From: Peribacillus asahii
GTDB taxonomy: Bacteria; Bacillota; Bacilli; Bacillales; DSM-1321
Assembly: GCF_004006295.1 (NCBI RefSeq)
Contig: NZ_CP026095.1
Coordinates: 4,307,501 to 4,371,500, forward strand
Length of the DNA: 64,000 nucleotides
Direction of reading: 5' to 3'
The notes under the pieces were generated by a model that was given only the letters and a program-made list of their open reading frames with translations, ran no database searches and was not told where the DNA came from. The translations under genes and the position numbers were made by a program. This document shows, in pieces, positions 48,721 through 59,126 of the stretch (position 1 is the first letter of the stretch; each line of letters opens with the position of its first letter).

Positions 48721-48749
48721 AGTGTACTCCTGCCCCTGTGAACAGTCAA
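48721..48749 (-). promoter_or_regulatory. Sigma-A promoter of the his operon
   Basis: Minus-strand TTGACT, 17-bp spacer, TACACT, giving a leader of about 160 nt before hisZ. The spacer 48555-48931 holds no gene; a 78-aa minus frame across it has no RBS. The right part must hold the promoter of the gene at 48932. Confidence 0.75.
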
Positions 48750-48931
48750 GTGCAAACTCCTTTTTCCTTTTCTTAATGAAGGACTTTTTATATCTGAACT
48801 AACAAGCTCACCCTTATCAGGACTATTCACCCATTTCACATTTGAAACATTTACCGCTTACAACTAAAACTGTTAAGAACTATAATTTTAATTTGATAGC
48901 TAATTAGGTAATATAACTTAGGAGGAAGAAC

Positions 48932-49945
48932 ATGCAGAAATTTTTATCCATTATTCTAGCAACAGTACTGTTTTTTACACTAACAAGCAGTCCTGGATAC
49001 GCTGCTGCCTCTCTTAGTCAACAAGACTTAGAGGACTATTTAACTGAAGTAAATATGACACAAACAGAATTGGAAGAGTACTTAGACTACTACGGTGTCG
49101 AATTAGAAGAATTTTCTTCTATTGATGAACTTCGTGATATGTTAGGGCCTGCTTTAACTCCAGCTACCCTAGAAGATTTACTACATGAATATGACATGAC
49201 AGAAGAAGAGTTAACGGCTTTACTCATTGAATACGGAGAAATGGAAGAAGGAGAAACGATTCTTGATTCCTTTTATTTCGTCTCTGATATCGAACTGCTC
49301 ATTCTTTTCGACCAAGACATGGGTGATATAGACTCGGCTGAATTGTTAGACGGTCTTGCTGAATTTGATATACATGAGGAAGAGTTAGAACGCTTATTCA
49401 CATATCTAGAACCGATTTTTGAACAACCTGGATTTGAAGATCAATTAATGGCTTTATCTGACCGTATGTTACAGTTTGAACAATTCGAAACATTAGATGA
49501 TCTGACGGTTGAACAGATAGCAGAATTATTCTCTATCTATAATGATGTACAAGACTTACTTCAAGTTCAATTTAAATTTGCCTTAATCAAAGATGGTGTG
49601 ACAACCCCAATTTCCATACAGGAACTGTATAGCATGGAAGAATTACCGGATGCTAGTTTACTAATTGCCATCCATGATTTAAATGGAAACCTGCTGCTAG
49701 ATTTGATTGTAACTAGTGAGATGTTTGGCAGTGATTTGATTAAAGAGACAGCCCAAAGCTTGAAAGAGACGCCTGAAGTCATTAAAGAAATAAAATCAGA
49801 AGCTAACGCGAACAAAACTGTCCCAAAAACCGTTAAAGGCGGCTTACTACCTAACACGGCAGGTAATTATGCCATGAACACAATTCTAGGACTTTTACTT
49901 GTTGGCTTAGCATTTGTTTTATTCAGAAAAGCGAGAATGAACTAA
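48932..49945 (+). CDS. Processed acidic surface protein with LPNTA sorting signal
   Basis: 337 aa. Signal peptide (about 1-25, ending GYAAAS), then a very acidic helical body with repeated segments built on YLTEVNMTQTELEEYLDYYG and LLHEYDMTEEELTALL (three related repeats within residues 28-105). The C-terminus has the sorting motif LPNTA (306-310), a hydrophobic helix and the basic tail RKARMN. Substrate of the class D sortase encoded 3 bp downstream. LPXTA-type acidic proteins paired with such a sortase are known in Bacillus; their function is unclear. Start follows AGGAGG. Confidence 0.88.
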   Translation: MQKFLSIILATVLFFTLTSSPGYAAASLSQQDLEDYLTEVNMTQTELEEYLDYYGVELEEFSSIDELRDMLGPALTPATLEDLLHEYDMTEEELTALLIEYGEMEEGETILDSFYFVSDIELLILFDQDMGDIDSAELLDGLAEFDIHEEELERLFTYLEPIFEQPGFEDQLMALSDRMLQFEQFETLDDLTVEQIAELFSIYNDVQDLLQVQFKFALIKDGVTTPISIQELYSMEELPDASLLIAIHDLNGNLLLDLIVTSEMFGSDLIKETAQSLKETPEVIKEIKSEANANKTVPKTVKGGLLPNTAGNYAMNTILGLLLVGLAFVLFRKARMN

Positions 49946-49948
49946 TCT

Positions 49949-50569
49949 ATGAAAAACAATAGGCATTCCAAACGAAAGAAAAGAATCAGCCTATTCTTAG
50001 CAATCTGTCTGTTATTTATAGGCGTATATTTCGCAGCAACGAATGCTTATCCCTTGCTAAAAAGTTATGATAAAGGGGATAAAAAAGAGGCTTCTGTTAC
50101 GGCTGCTCAAGAAAAGAGCGAAGTAACAGAACAAAAGGAATTATATCCTACTCGGCCTGAAAAAGGAGATATGATAGGAGATCTTTACATTCCTAAATTA
50201 GACAGCACTTTGCCCATTTATCATGGAACCGATGAAGATGAATTGGAGAAAGGTGTTGGGCATTATGCAGGTTCGGTGCTGCCTGGTGAAACAGACAATT
50301 CCGTACTATCAGGACACCGCGATACTGTATTTCGAAAGCTAGGCGAAGTAGGAAAAGGCGATTTACTTATTACAAACACAGAAGCAGGTACATTCACATT
50401 TAAAGTACGAAAAGTGCGAATTGTAGATGCGGATGACCGTACCGTCATTGTTCCTAAACCGAAGGCAACCTTAACGGTCACCACCTGCTATCCTTTTTCA
50501 TATATTGGTAATGCGCCTGAACGATACGTGTTAATTGCAGATTTAGTAAAAACTGAAGTATCGAAATAG
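49949..50569 (+). CDS. Class D sortase
   Basis: 206-aa membrane-anchored transpeptidase. N-terminal TM about 12-30; catalytic His123 (LSGHRDTVF), Cys180 (TLTVTTCYPF) and Arg192 (PERYVL). It cleaves the LPNTA motif of the protein encoded immediately upstream and attaches it to the envelope. ATG 49949 lies 3 bp past the upstream stop, with coupling likely. Confidence 0.92.
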   Translation: MKNNRHSKRKKRISLFLAICLLFIGVYFAATNAYPLLKSYDKGDKKEASVTAAQEKSEVTEQKELYPTRPEKGDMIGDLYIPKLDSTLPIYHGTDEDELEKGVGHYAGSVLPGETDNSVLSGHRDTVFRKLGEVGKGDLLITNTEAGTFTFKVRKVRIVDADDRTVIVPKPKATLTVTTCYPFSYIGNAPERYVLIADLVKTEVSK

Positions 50570-50572
50570 AGA

Positions 50573-50603
50573 AATAGGCTGTGAGAAATCACAGCCTATT
50601 TTC
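50573..50603 (+). terminator. Terminator of the surface protein-sortase pair
   Basis: Stem AATAGGCTGTGA/TCACAGCCTATT with loop GAAA, then TTTC. Confidence 0.85.
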
Positions 50604-50670
50604 ACAATATAAAGGGGACCAAACTGTAAGGTAACATTCAAAAGCTAAGATTCAGGGGGCTCAATCAATT

Positions 50671-50814
50671 ATGGATAAACAACAGCAAGAACATTTCTTT
50701 CGTCTATTAAGACAAACCTATGAATCTGCAACGGCAGATGAAGATGTCTCTATTGAAAAGATATTAGCCCAAATTAAAAGCGGCCTATCTGATATCTTTA
50801 AAAAACTACACTAA
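50671..50814 (+). CDS. Small hypothetical protein, 47 aa
   Basis: Begins MDKQQQEHFFRLLRQ and ends SGLSDIFKKLH. Amphipathic helical, no TM. AGGGGG lies 12 nt upstream, somewhat far. A terminator follows at once, which supports a real short transcription unit. Confidence 0.55.
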   Translation: MDKQQQEHFFRLLRQTYESATADEDVSIEKILAQIKSGLSDIFKKLH

Positions 50815-50817
50815 AAA

Positions 50818-50849
50818 GAACTTACCCTCCTAATGGGGAATAAGTTCTA
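50818..50849. terminator. Convergent terminator before the acetyltransferase gene
   Basis: Stem AGAACTTA/TAAGTTCT with an inner CCC/GGG pair. It serves the 47-aa gene and the leftward gene at 50860. Confidence 0.65.
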
Positions 50850-50859
50850 TTACAATCAT

Positions 50860-51369
50860 TTAGTTTCGCGCTCTCTCTTCCATTTCTTCCTTCGTATAAA
50901 TGACGCGCATTGGATTTCCACCGACTAAAGCACCCGCTGGCACATCTTTATGAACAAGGGACCCTGCAGAAACAATCGCACCATCTCCAATGATTACACC
51001 TGGAAGAATCGTGGAGTTTGCTCCAATCATCACCTCATCACCAATGACAACATCCCCTAAACGATATTCGTGAATTAAATACTCATGGGCAAGAATGGTC
51101 GTATTATATCCAATAATGGAATTATTCCCGACCGATATTTTTTCAGGAAACATCGTATCAGGCATGACCATCAGCGCAAAGGACGTTTGCTTGCCGATTT
51201 TCATATGCAGGAATGTTCGATACATCCAATTCTTCACAGACATAAAGGGTGTAATACGAGCAATTTGAATGATGATAAAGCACTTAACAACTTTCCAAAA
51301 GGACACGGTCTTATACACTTGCCAAAGCGAATTAGATCCTTCGACTGGATAGCGGACCGTTCTTCTCAT
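50860..51369 (-). CDS. yvoF: Hexapeptide-repeat acetyltransferase (YvoF type)
   Basis: 169 aa with left-handed beta-helix repeats ([46 protein letters not shown]) and the CoA-site end [11 protein letters not shown]. Acceptor unknown. Start overlaps the ppaX stop by 4 bp. Same order as B. subtilis yvoF-ppaX-yvoD-lgt-hprK. Confidence 0.9.
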   Translation of the reverse strand: MRRTVRYPVEGSNSLWQVYKTVSFWKVVKCFIIIQIARITPFMSVKNWMYRTFLHMKIGKQTSFALMVMPDTMFPEKISVGNNSIIGYNTTILAHEYLIHEYRLGDVVIGDEVMIGANSTILPGVIIGDGAIVSAGSLVHKDVPAGALVGGNPMRVIYTKEEMEERARN

Positions 51370-52019
51370 ACCGTCTTCCCTTGTAAAATATCGATTAAAT
51401 CTGACATATAATTTAGTATATAATCCGGATGATACGTTTGTAGAAACTCAGTTCCCTTCAACGACCACGCTACACCGGCCGTCTTCGTCCCTGCATTTTT
51501 TCCACCGAGAATATCGTGATAATTATCTCCAATCATCATCGCCTCAGCTGGATCTGAACCAAGAGCATTCAACGCCTTTAAAAGCGGCTCCGGATCTGGT
51601 TTAGGCTTTTCGATATCATCCATCGTCACGACTACATCGAAGAACTGATCTAATCTGCTTAACTTGAGTCCTCTTTCAACGATATCTCGTTTTTTTGTCG
51701 TAACGATGGCCAGCTTATACTTGCTTTGAAACAAGCTTTCTATCGTCTCGTATACGCCATCAAACTGCGTCACAAGCAAGTCATGGTGCTCCCAATTATG
51801 CTTGCGGTAAAAAGCTATCATTTCCTCCGCAAGCTCCGGGTTAATGGATGAAAAAGTCTCTATTAAAGACGGACCAATAAATGGGAGAATATCTTCCCGT
51901 TTATACTGTCCTGGATAGTAATGATTGAGTGTTTCCGTAAAAGAAGCAATAATTAATTCATTTGTATTAATTAAAGTTCCATCTAAATCGAATAATAAAG
52001 TAGAAATATTACTGCTCAT
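51366..52019 (-). CDS. ppaX: Pyrophosphatase PpaX
   Basis: 217-aa HAD hydrolase: nucleophile motif [12 protein letters not shown], motif [10 protein letters not shown], motif [14 protein letters not shown]. It hydrolyses the pyrophosphate formed when HPrK dephosphorylates Ser-P-HPr by phosphorolysis, consistent with hprK in the same cluster. ATG 52019 follows GGGAG; it overlaps yvoD by 11 bp. Confidence 0.95.
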   Translation of the reverse strand: MSSNISTLLFDLDGTLINTNELIIASFTETLNHYYPGQYKREDILPFIGPSLIETFSSINPELAEEMIAFYRKHNWEHHDLLVTQFDGVYETIESLFQSKYKLAIVTTKKRDIVERGLKLSRLDQFFDVVVTMDDIEKPKPDPEPLLKALNALGSDPAEAMMIGDNYHDILGGKNAGTKTAGVAWSLKGTEFLQTYHPDYILNYMSDLIDILQGKTV

Positions 52020-52956
52020 ACACAGCTCCCTTTCTTTGCACACTTTCATAGCGATTCCATATATATCCTACGGCGATTGTCAGGACAATTGCCGTTACTA
52101 ACCGAATGATTAATAGAGGCAGAACAGGAATCCCTAATGGAATAAAGATTAACGTGTCTTCTACTACGGCATGACATGCTACTAAAAAGATAAAAGCTAA
52201 TGTCATATCTTTTTTCGACACACCTTCTTCTTTAGCAGCTTGAATCATGACCCCTGCCCCGTAAGCAAGCCCGATTGTTAAACCGGTTGCAAATGGCAGC
52301 GCTGCATTCTCCTTCATGCCTAATACCTTCATAACCGGCCCAAGCATTCGTGAAAAAGCTTCCAGCCATTTTTTATCTTTCATAATTTGAATAATGACCA
52401 TCAATGGAATGACAATGAGCGCAAGTTGAACAATCCCTAGCAGCGCCTTCACGATACCATGAGAGACAATGGCCCACACACCTGTAATTTCAGCAGTTTG
52501 TTGACTGACAAACCCATACTGCGCCATTTCTGATCCCCCATCCCATAAGAGGTTAATCATCACCGCAGCTAGCAAAGCTAATCCAAGTCGCACCGTCAAA
52601 ATCACCCACAGCTTCACGCCTACTTTCATCGCAACACCCGTCTCAATCAGCAAGTTATGCGAAAAAGAAAGCATAACGGCAATAATAAATACTTCTTTTA
52701 CCGTCAAATCGAGCGTCAAAATCCCCGCAATCCCGGCATATAAATTAAGAAAATTTCCGAGAACAAGCGGAATGGCCGCATCTCCAGATAAACCGAGCAA
52801 CGCCATGAATGGACTAATTAAATCAATCACCCATGGCAAAATCGGAGTATATTGAAGAATGGTCACAATTAACGTAACTGGAAAAATAACTTTTCCTAAC
52901 GTCCATGTTGTCTTTAACCCAACCATGAATCCCTTCTTCACTGACTCCCCGTACAT
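52009..52956 (-). CDS. yvoD: YvoD, nucleoside-recognition (Gate) domain membrane protein
   Basis: 315 aa, about eight TM helices, two Gate-type repeats ([16 protein letters not shown] and [27 protein letters not shown] and [12 protein letters not shown]). Related to spore maturation SpmA/B and transporters; substrate unknown. Between lgt and ppaX in one operon. Confidence 0.9.
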   Translation of the reverse strand: MYGESVKKGFMVGLKTTWTLGKVIFPVTLIVTILQYTPILPWVIDLISPFMALLGLSGDAAIPLVLGNFLNLYAGIAGILTLDLTVKEVFIIAVMLSFSHNLLIETGVAMKVGVKLWVILTVRLGLALLAAVMINLLWDGGSEMAQYGFVSQQTAEITGVWAIVSHGIVKALLGIVQLALIVIPLMVIIQIMKDKKWLEAFSRMLGPVMKVLGMKENAALPFATGLTIGLAYGAGVMIQAAKEEGVSKKDMTLAFIFLVACHAVVEDTLIFIPLGIPVLPLLIIRLVTAIVLTIAVGYIWNRYESVQRKGAVYEQ

Positions 52957-52980
52957 AACCCTCTCTCCTTTTCTCTCATC

Positions 52981-53793
52981 CTAAGCATCTAAATATCGCT
53001 GCTTCGCCATCCCGCTAAATCGACGATAGACGAATAAAGCAACCGCCACAACAATAAGAGTTAATGAAAGAATCTGTGCCATTCGAAGCGATTCTGTTAA
53101 CATTAAACTATCCGTACGCAATCCTTCGATAAAGAAACGACCGACTGAGTACCAGAATAAATAAGCTAAGAAAATTTCACCGCGGCGTAAATTTACTTTT
53201 CTTAGTAATAAAAGAATCACTACACCAAGTAAATTCCACAATGACTCATATAAGAAGGTTGGATGATAATAAGCACCGTTAATATACATTTGATTAATAA
53301 TAAATTGTGGCAAATGCAGATTTTCTAAAAAAGCTCTTGTGACTTCTCCGCCATGTGCCTCCTGGTTAATGAAATTTCCCCACCGGCCAATTGCCTGTCC
53401 AAGCAATAAACTCGGTGCTGCAATATCAGCAATTTTCCAAAAAGAAACTTTTTTAACCTTCGCAAAAACAATCGCTGTTAACACAGAACCAATTAACGCA
53501 CCATGAATCGCAATACCACCATTCCATATTTTAATAATCTCACCTGGATACTGCGAATAGTAATCCCATTGGAAAATGACATAGTAGATGCGTGCACAAA
53601 TGATGGCAATAGGCACCGCAAATAAAATTAAATCAACAAATAACTCTTTATGTAATCCTCTTCGCTCTGCTTCTCGAATAGCAAGCACAAGGCCGAGTAA
53701 CACACCAATCCCAATAATAAGGCCGTACCAATTAATTTGGAGCACACCTAAATCAAGCGCCACACGGCCAATCGGTTGAATATCTTGTTCCAT
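52981..53793 (-). CDS. lgt: Prolipoprotein diacylglyceryl transferase
   Basis: 270-aa, seven-helix membrane enzyme that adds diacylglycerol to the lipobox Cys. Signature [14 protein letters not shown], His in IAIHGALIG and Arg in [10 protein letters not shown]. It modifies the lipoproteins in this window. Downstream of hprK by 19 bp. Confidence 0.97.
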   Translation of the reverse strand: MEQDIQPIGRVALDLGVLQINWYGLIIGIGVLLGLVLAIREAERRGLHKELFVDLILFAVPIAIICARIYYVIFQWDYYSQYPGEIIKIWNGGIAIHGALIGSVLTAIVFAKVKKVSFWKIADIAAPSLLLGQAIGRWGNFINQEAHGGEVTRAFLENLHLPQFIINQMYINGAYYHPTFLYESLWNLLGVVILLLLRKVNLRRGEIFLAYLFWYSVGRFFIEGLRTDSLMLTESLRMAQILSLTLIVVAVALFVYRRFSGMAKQRYLDA

Positions 53794-53812
53794 TTATCTC
53801 CCTCTTTTCTAC

Positions 53813-54748
53813 TTAAAAATCATCATGATCTGCTTCTGCAATCGCATGATTCAAACGATCTGAAAACTGCTCAGCAGCATTTACTCCCATTCGTTTTAAA
53901 CGATAATTCATCGCTGCCACTTCAATAATGACCGATAAATTTCGACCAGGTCGGACAGGTACTGTTAATTTTGTAATTTCTGTATCAATAATTTTCATGG
54001 TTTCTTCATCTAACCCAACTCGGTCATATTGCTTGTTTTTCTCCCAAAGCTCCAGGTGAATAACAATCGAGATTTTTTTATTACTGCGAACAGCTCCTGC
54101 TCCAAACAGTGTCATCACATTAATAATGCCTAATCCACGGATTTCAAGCAAATGCTCAATGAGTTCTGGAGCATTTCCAACAAGCGTATCTTGATCTTCT
54201 TGCCGAATCTCTACACAGTCATCTGCCACTAGGCGATGTCCCCTCTTCACTAATTCAAGTGCTGTCTCACTTTTTCCAACACCACTTTTCCCTGTAATAA
54301 GAACACCTACGCCATAAATGTCTACTAACACACCATGCACAGCTGTTGTTGGAGCTAACCTGCTTTCCAAGAAGTTTGTTAAGCGACTGTACAGCCGTGT
54401 TGTTTTCATATTTGACAGCATAACTGGAACCGACTCTCGTTCAGAAGCTTCGATTAATTCTTCCGGCACAATCTGACCACGCGTAATAATAATCCCTGGT
54501 GTCGAGTCACGACAAAGCTCTTCCATACGATGTTTACGCTCCGCTTCATTAAGTCGTGTAAAAAAAGACACTTCTGTCCGCCCTAATAATTGGACACGCT
54601 CAGCTGGATAATAATCAAAAAAACCCGCAATCTCAAGTCCCGGACGAGATAAGTCGCTTGTCAAAATCGGTCGGTTAACTCCTTCTTCACCACTAACAAG
54701 CTCAAGGTTAAACGCATCGATTACATCTTTTATACGAACTTTAGCCAT
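53813..54748 (-). CDS. hprK: HPr kinase/phosphorylase
   Basis: 311 aa, bifunctional kinase and phosphorylase acting on Ser46 of HPr and Crh. Walker [10 protein letters not shown] (about 153-161), catalytic region [11 protein letters not shown], and the signature [16 protein letters not shown] (about 202-217). Central sensor of carbon catabolite repression; its substrate Crh is encoded at 34795. Confidence 0.97.
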   Translation of the reverse strand: MAKVRIKDVIDAFNLELVSGEEGVNRPILTSDLSRPGLEIAGFFDYYPAERVQLLGRTEVSFFTRLNEAERKHRMEELCRDSTPGIIITRGQIVPEELIEASERESVPVMLSNMKTTRLYSRLTNFLESRLAPTTAVHGVLVDIYGVGVLITGKSGVGKSETALELVKRGHRLVADDCVEIRQEDQDTLVGNAPELIEHLLEIRGLGIINVMTLFGAGAVRSNKKISIVIHLELWEKNKQYDRVGLDEETMKIIDTEITKLTVPVRPGRNLSVIIEVAAMNYRLKRMGVNAAEQFSDRLNHAIAEADHDDF

Positions 54749-54950
54749 CTAGGTTGCCCTCCTTTTTGGAGTAAAATTTTTTGACTCAATGCTCATTCCA
54801 TTTTAGCATTTTTCCGGCAATATCCAAACAATGCGTTTTTATAAGCAAATATTTTCTAAATCGGTGTGATTTTTTTTATATGGATTTTTTATAGAACGCT
54901 GTGGATTTTTAGCTCACTTAATCAACCATATTATTTAACACAGCCTTCCA

Positions 54951-54990
54951 TAATAAGGAGGCTTGCCGAATTCGACAAGCCTCCTTATTA
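54951..54990 (-). terminator. Strong hairpin behind yvlB
   Basis: Stem TAATAAGGAGGCTTG/CAAGCCTCCTTATTA around GAATTC-containing loop, 4 bp past the yvlB stop. Symmetrical on both strands. Confidence 0.7.
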
Positions 54991-54993
54991 TCA

Positions 54994-56100
54994 TTATGAA
55001 ACTGAGATTGCACCGGTCTTCGTATCTGCAAAAATATGCAAAACCGGCGTTTGATCATACACGGTTTGAAACTTTAATACTTTCTGAATTACATCGCTTT
55101 TTTCTTCTACAATTTTGATTCCTTCTAGATTGACATTAAAACCACCTAAATTCGATTTTAACTCCCCTGATACAGCAGCTCCCGAAGCTACAGACAGCTG
55201 AATCTTCCCTGTAATCGATTTAGCATATAAAGAATCACTTTCTTCATTGTCATTCCGACAAATAATTTGCCCGTTAAAGGTCTGTACATCCACCTTTTTA
55301 AAGTGTCCTCCAGCTTCAATCGCCCCATTCAGCGTTTCAGCTTCAACCTTGTCAAAGCGAGACGCTTGAATCGTAATCGTACCATTTCCTGTTTCTAATT
55401 CACAATTCTCCCCTCTGACGCTATCCATTGAAATCGATCCATTCGCTGATTTGACTTTGACTTCTTCTGCAGCTAAGGATTCTGCGGCTACTCCTCCATT
55501 AAACATCCTAATCCGAAGCTGCTTATATTCTTTTTGCGGGACATAAATGAGTACATCTGCTTTAATGCCCTTTTCTTGTAAGTAAAATTTCAGCGTTCCA
55601 TCTTCGATGGCAAATATCACTTCGTTTAAGAAGGCTTCACGCGCTTGATCCTGGTCATCCACGCGGTACACCTTTGCTTCACACTCTACACGCACATCAT
55701 GGTGATCCCAGGCAATCATTTTTATTTTCCCATTTGCGATATCCACATCTAAGTCTTGAATGACCTTTTCATCATGCTGAAAGATATGAGAAACAGTAAA
55801 TGATTTCCCAAAATTAAAATCTAAATCTGTATCTTTAATTTTTTGAAAAGCACTTTCAACAAATTCGAAAATTTTCTCTTTCGATGATTGAATATTTTTC
55901 TTAAATGTATCATGAGCGTCATCTTGATATTGCTTCTTCGCCTCAATTACTTCTGTTGACAATTCATTTTTTAACACTTGCTCTTTCTGTTCACTTTCTT
56001 TCCCGGCTTTATCTAATGCCTCTAAAATAGTTAACGCTTCTTCCGCGGTGATTTTGCCATCTTGAACGAGTTGAAGAATTCTTTTCTTTTCTTCCTGCAT
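54994..56100 (-). CDS. yvlB: YvlB, DUF4097 family protein
   Basis: 368 aa. N-terminal SHOCT-like helical pair (ILQLVQDGKITAEEALTILEAL), a charged helix to about residue 85, then a DUF4097 beta-solenoid with repeats such as VKSANGSISMDSV, LETGNGTITIQAS, AETLNGAIEAGG and VQTFNGQIICR. In B. subtilis it belongs to the envelope-stress yvlABCD operon; yvlA, C and D are not here. Function unknown. Confidence 0.9.
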   Translation of the reverse strand: MQEEKKRILQLVQDGKITAEEALTILEALDKAGKESEQKEQVLKNELSTEVIEAKKQYQDDAHDTFKKNIQSSKEKIFEFVESAFQKIKDTDLDFNFGKSFTVSHIFQHDEKVIQDLDVDIANGKIKMIAWDHHDVRVECEAKVYRVDDQDQAREAFLNEVIFAIEDGTLKFYLQEKGIKADVLIYVPQKEYKQLRIRMFNGGVAAESLAAEEVKVKSANGSISMDSVRGENCELETGNGTITIQASRFDKVEAETLNGAIEAGGHFKKVDVQTFNGQIICRNDNEESDSLYAKSITGKIQLSVASGAAVSGELKSNLGGFNVNLEGIKIVEEKSDVIQKVLKFQTVYDQTPVLHIFADTKTGAISVS

Positions 56101-56218
56101 CGCTACTCCCCACTTTCTGCTTTATACTCTATACATACGCCCAGATGGTTAAAAGGTTTCATGTTTCTTCCATTCGACGATTTCCTCGGAAATAATCGGT
56201 ATTGAATAAAAATTCCAC

Positions 56219-56250
56219 AAAAAAAGCAAGCCAAAATGGCCTGCCTTTTT
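56219..56250 (-). terminator. Terminator of uvrBA
   Basis: Minus-strand stem AGGCAGGCC/GGCTTGCTT (GU pairs), loop ATTTT, then TTTTTTT, at the uvrA stop. Confidence 0.8.
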
Positions 56251-59119
56251 ACACAAATTGTTCTCTTTCCTCAATTCTCTTTTCCATTCGACTTCGATCT
56301 CTTGTAAGTATAGGCTGCAAATATTTCCCTGTGTACGATTCAGGAATTTGACAAATTTCTTCCGGCGTTCCATAGCCGACAATCGTTCCGCCTTTATCGC
56401 CGCCTTCAGGACCTAAATCGATTAAATAATCAGCCGCCTTAATAATATCTAAATTATGCTCGATAACTAAAACTGTATCACCATTTTCCACTAAGCGTTG
56501 GAGCACAATAAGAAGTCGGGCAATATCATCCACATGAAGACCTGTCGTTGGCTCATCTAATATATAGAAAGAGCGTCCTGTTGAACGACGGTGAAGTTCC
56601 GATGCCAATTTCACCCGCTGCGCTTCTCCGCCAGATAAAGTAGTCGCTGGCTGACCAAGTTTAAGATAACCTAACCCTACATCATAAAGCGTTTGTATTT
56701 TCCGTTTAATTTTCGGGATATTTTCAAAAAAGACAAGTGCATCTTCTACTGTCATATTTAAAATATCAGAAATATTTTTCCCCTTATAACGCACTTCAAG
56801 TGTTTCACGGTTATACCGTTTCCCGTGACACACTTCACAAGGTACATAAACATCCGGTAAAAAGTGCATTTCAATTTTAATAATTCCATCGCCGCGACAC
56901 GCTTCACAGCGACCACCTTTTACATTAAAACTAAAGCGCCCTTTTTTATACCCTCGAATTTTTGCTTCGTTCGTTGCCGCAAACACATCACGAATATCAT
57001 CAAATACGCCTGTATAAGTGGCTGGATTCGATCTTGGCGTTCGACCGATTGGTGATTGATCAATATCGATGACTTTATCCAACTGTTCAATTCCCTTTAA
57101 TTCTCGGAATGCACCAGGCTTCACTTTGGAGCGATTTAATTTTTGCGCTAATTCTTTATGAACAATTTCATTTACTAACGTACTTTTTCCGGAGCCAGAT
57201 ACGCCTGTTACCGCTACAAACATCCCAAGTGGAATCTTTACATTGACGTTTTTTAAATTATTTTCCTTCGCACCTTTTACCTCAATAAAACGTCCATCAC
57301 TTTTACGACGTTCTAAAGGAAGCGGAATAAATTTCTTCCCTGATAAATATTGACCGGTTAAGGATTTTTCATCTTTCATAATTTCTTCTGGTTTACCAGC
57401 TGAAACAATTTGCCCGCCATGAGTACCGGCTCCAGGACCGACATCAATTAAATAATCGGCAGCAAGCATCGTATCTTCATCATGCTCGACAACAATCAAT
57501 GTATTTCCAATTTCCTTCATATTTCTTAGCGTTGCAATCAACCGATCATTATCTCGTTGATGTAAACCAATCGACGGTTCATCCAAAATATACAGTACAC
57601 CTGTTAGACGCGAACCAATTTGTGTCGCTAAACGAATTCGCTGTGCTTCTCCGCCGGATAATGTACCAGCCGCTCGACTTAACGTTAAGTAATCTAATCC
57701 AACATTCGCTAAGAAAGTGAGTCGTTCTTGAATTTCACGTAAAATTAATTTTGCAATCGCTGCTTCTTTTTCCGTAAGTTGTAAGTGCTCAAAAAATTCA
57801 AGTGACTCTTCAATGGATAATGAAGTTGTGTCACTAATATGTTTGCCTTGAATAAGGACGGCCAAGCTTTCTTTCTTCAATCTATTTCCTTTACAGCTTG
57901 AGCAAGCACGTGTGGACATGTATTTTTCCATTTGCTCACGAATATAATCGGAGTTCGTTTCCTTATGACGACGGGCAATATTTTTCAATACACCTTCGAA
58001 CTGAATATGCCCTTCTTGCATTCGACCGTAATCATTTTCATAGCGGAAATAGATTTTGTCTGAACCTGAACCCATTAATACCTTTTCCATTTGTTCTTCT
58101 GATATATCTTTGACCGGAGTATCTAAATCGATATTGTAATGTTTAGCAACCGCTTCAAGCAGTTGCGGATAATATTGCGAGCTCGTTGGCTCCCAAGGCG
58201 CAATAGCATGTTGACGCAGAGTTAGCTCTGGATTTGGAATGACTAAGTCACGGTCCACTTCTAATGTAGCTCCTAAGCCATCACAATCAGGACAAGCCCC
58301 AAATGGACTGTTAAATGAAAACATACGCGGTTCCAGCTCTTCAATCGAAAAACCACAATGCGGGCAAGCATGATGCTCACTAAACAGTAATTCTTCCTCT
58401 CCGATCACATCAATGATGACTTTTCCGTCACCTAATTTAAGCGCACTTTCAAGCGAATCGGCTAAACGCGACGCAATGTCCTCTTTAATGACAATTCGGT
58501 CAACAATCACTTCAATGGAATGCTTTTTATTTTTTTCAAGACTAATGTCCTCGCTTAAATCATACATGTCCCCATCAATTCTCACGCGAACATAGCCTTG
58601 TTTTTTTATATCTTCTAATAGCTTCGTGTGCATCCCTTTTCGTCCAGAAACGATGGGCGCTAACACTTGAAGCTTTGTCCGCTCCGGATATTCTAAAATC
58701 CGATCGACCATTTGTTCAATTGTTTGTGAACTAATTTCAATGTGATGAGTCGGACAAGTAGGCCGCCCTACTCTAGCAAACAACAGTCGTAAATAGTCAT
58801 AGATTTCTGTTACTGTTCCGACTGTTGACCGGGGATTTCGACTGGTGGTTTTTTGATCAATGGAAATAGCTGGTGATAATCCTTCAATTGAATCGACATC
58901 CGGCTTATCCATTTGCCCTAAAAACTGGCGTGCATAAGCGGAAAGAGACTCTACATACCGTCTTTGTCCTTCTGCATAAATCGTATCAAAAGCTAAGGAC
59001 GACTTACCAGACCCTGATAATCCTGTAATAACCACTAGTTGATCTCTTGGAATCGTCACATCAATATTTTTTAAATTATTGGCTCTGGCACCTTTTATTA
59101 CAATCTTATCCATTGCCAT
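56249..59119 (-). CDS. uvrA: Excinuclease ABC subunit A
   Basis: 956-aa DNA damage sensor of nucleotide excision repair. Two ABC modules: Walker [14 protein letters not shown] near residue 32 and [13 protein letters not shown] near 640, signatures [12 protein letters not shown] and [12 protein letters not shown]. Zinc modules CPHC/CPDC (about 254-280) and CEAC/CEVC. Seven bp behind uvrB, same operon. Confidence 0.98.
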   Translation of the reverse strand: MAMDKIVIKGARANNLKNIDVTIPRDQLVVITGLSGSGKSSLAFDTIYAEGQRRYVESLSAYARQFLGQMDKPDVDSIEGLSPAISIDQKTTSRNPRSTVGTVTEIYDYLRLLFARVGRPTCPTHHIEISSQTIEQMVDRILEYPERTKLQVLAPIVSGRKGMHTKLLEDIKKQGYVRVRIDGDMYDLSEDISLEKNKKHSIEVIVDRIVIKEDIASRLADSLESALKLGDGKVIIDVIGEEELLFSEHHACPHCGFSIEELEPRMFSFNSPFGACPDCDGLGATLEVDRDLVIPNPELTLRQHAIAPWEPTSSQYYPQLLEAVAKHYNIDLDTPVKDISEEQMEKVLMGSGSDKIYFRYENDYGRMQEGHIQFEGVLKNIARRHKETNSDYIREQMEKYMSTRACSSCKGNRLKKESLAVLIQGKHISDTTSLSIEESLEFFEHLQLTEKEAAIAKLILREIQERLTFLANVGLDYLTLSRAAGTLSGGEAQRIRLATQIGSRLTGVLYILDEPSIGLHQRDNDRLIATLRNMKEIGNTLIVVEHDEDTMLAADYLIDVGPGAGTHGGQIVSAGKPEEIMKDEKSLTGQYLSGKKFIPLPLERRKSDGRFIEVKGAKENNLKNVNVKIPLGMFVAVTGVSGSGKSTLVNEIVHKELAQKLNRSKVKPGAFRELKGIEQLDKVIDIDQSPIGRTPRSNPATYTGVFDDIRDVFAATNEAKIRGYKKGRFSFNVKGGRCEACRGDGIIKIEMHFLPDVYVPCEVCHGKRYNRETLEVRYKGKNISDILNMTVEDALVFFENIPKIKRKIQTLYDVGLGYLKLGQPATTLSGGEAQRVKLASELHRRSTGRSFYILDEPTTGLHVDDIARLLIVLQRLVENGDTVLVIEHNLDIIKAADYLIDLGPEGGDKGGTIVGYGTPEEICQIPESYTGKYLQPILTRDRSRMEKRIEEREQFV

Positions 59120-59126
59120 ACTCTCG

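Noticed and set aside
48603..48839. 78-aa minus-strand frame upstream of hisZ
   Set aside because: Contains the his promoter in its middle and has no RBS; it is the operon leader.
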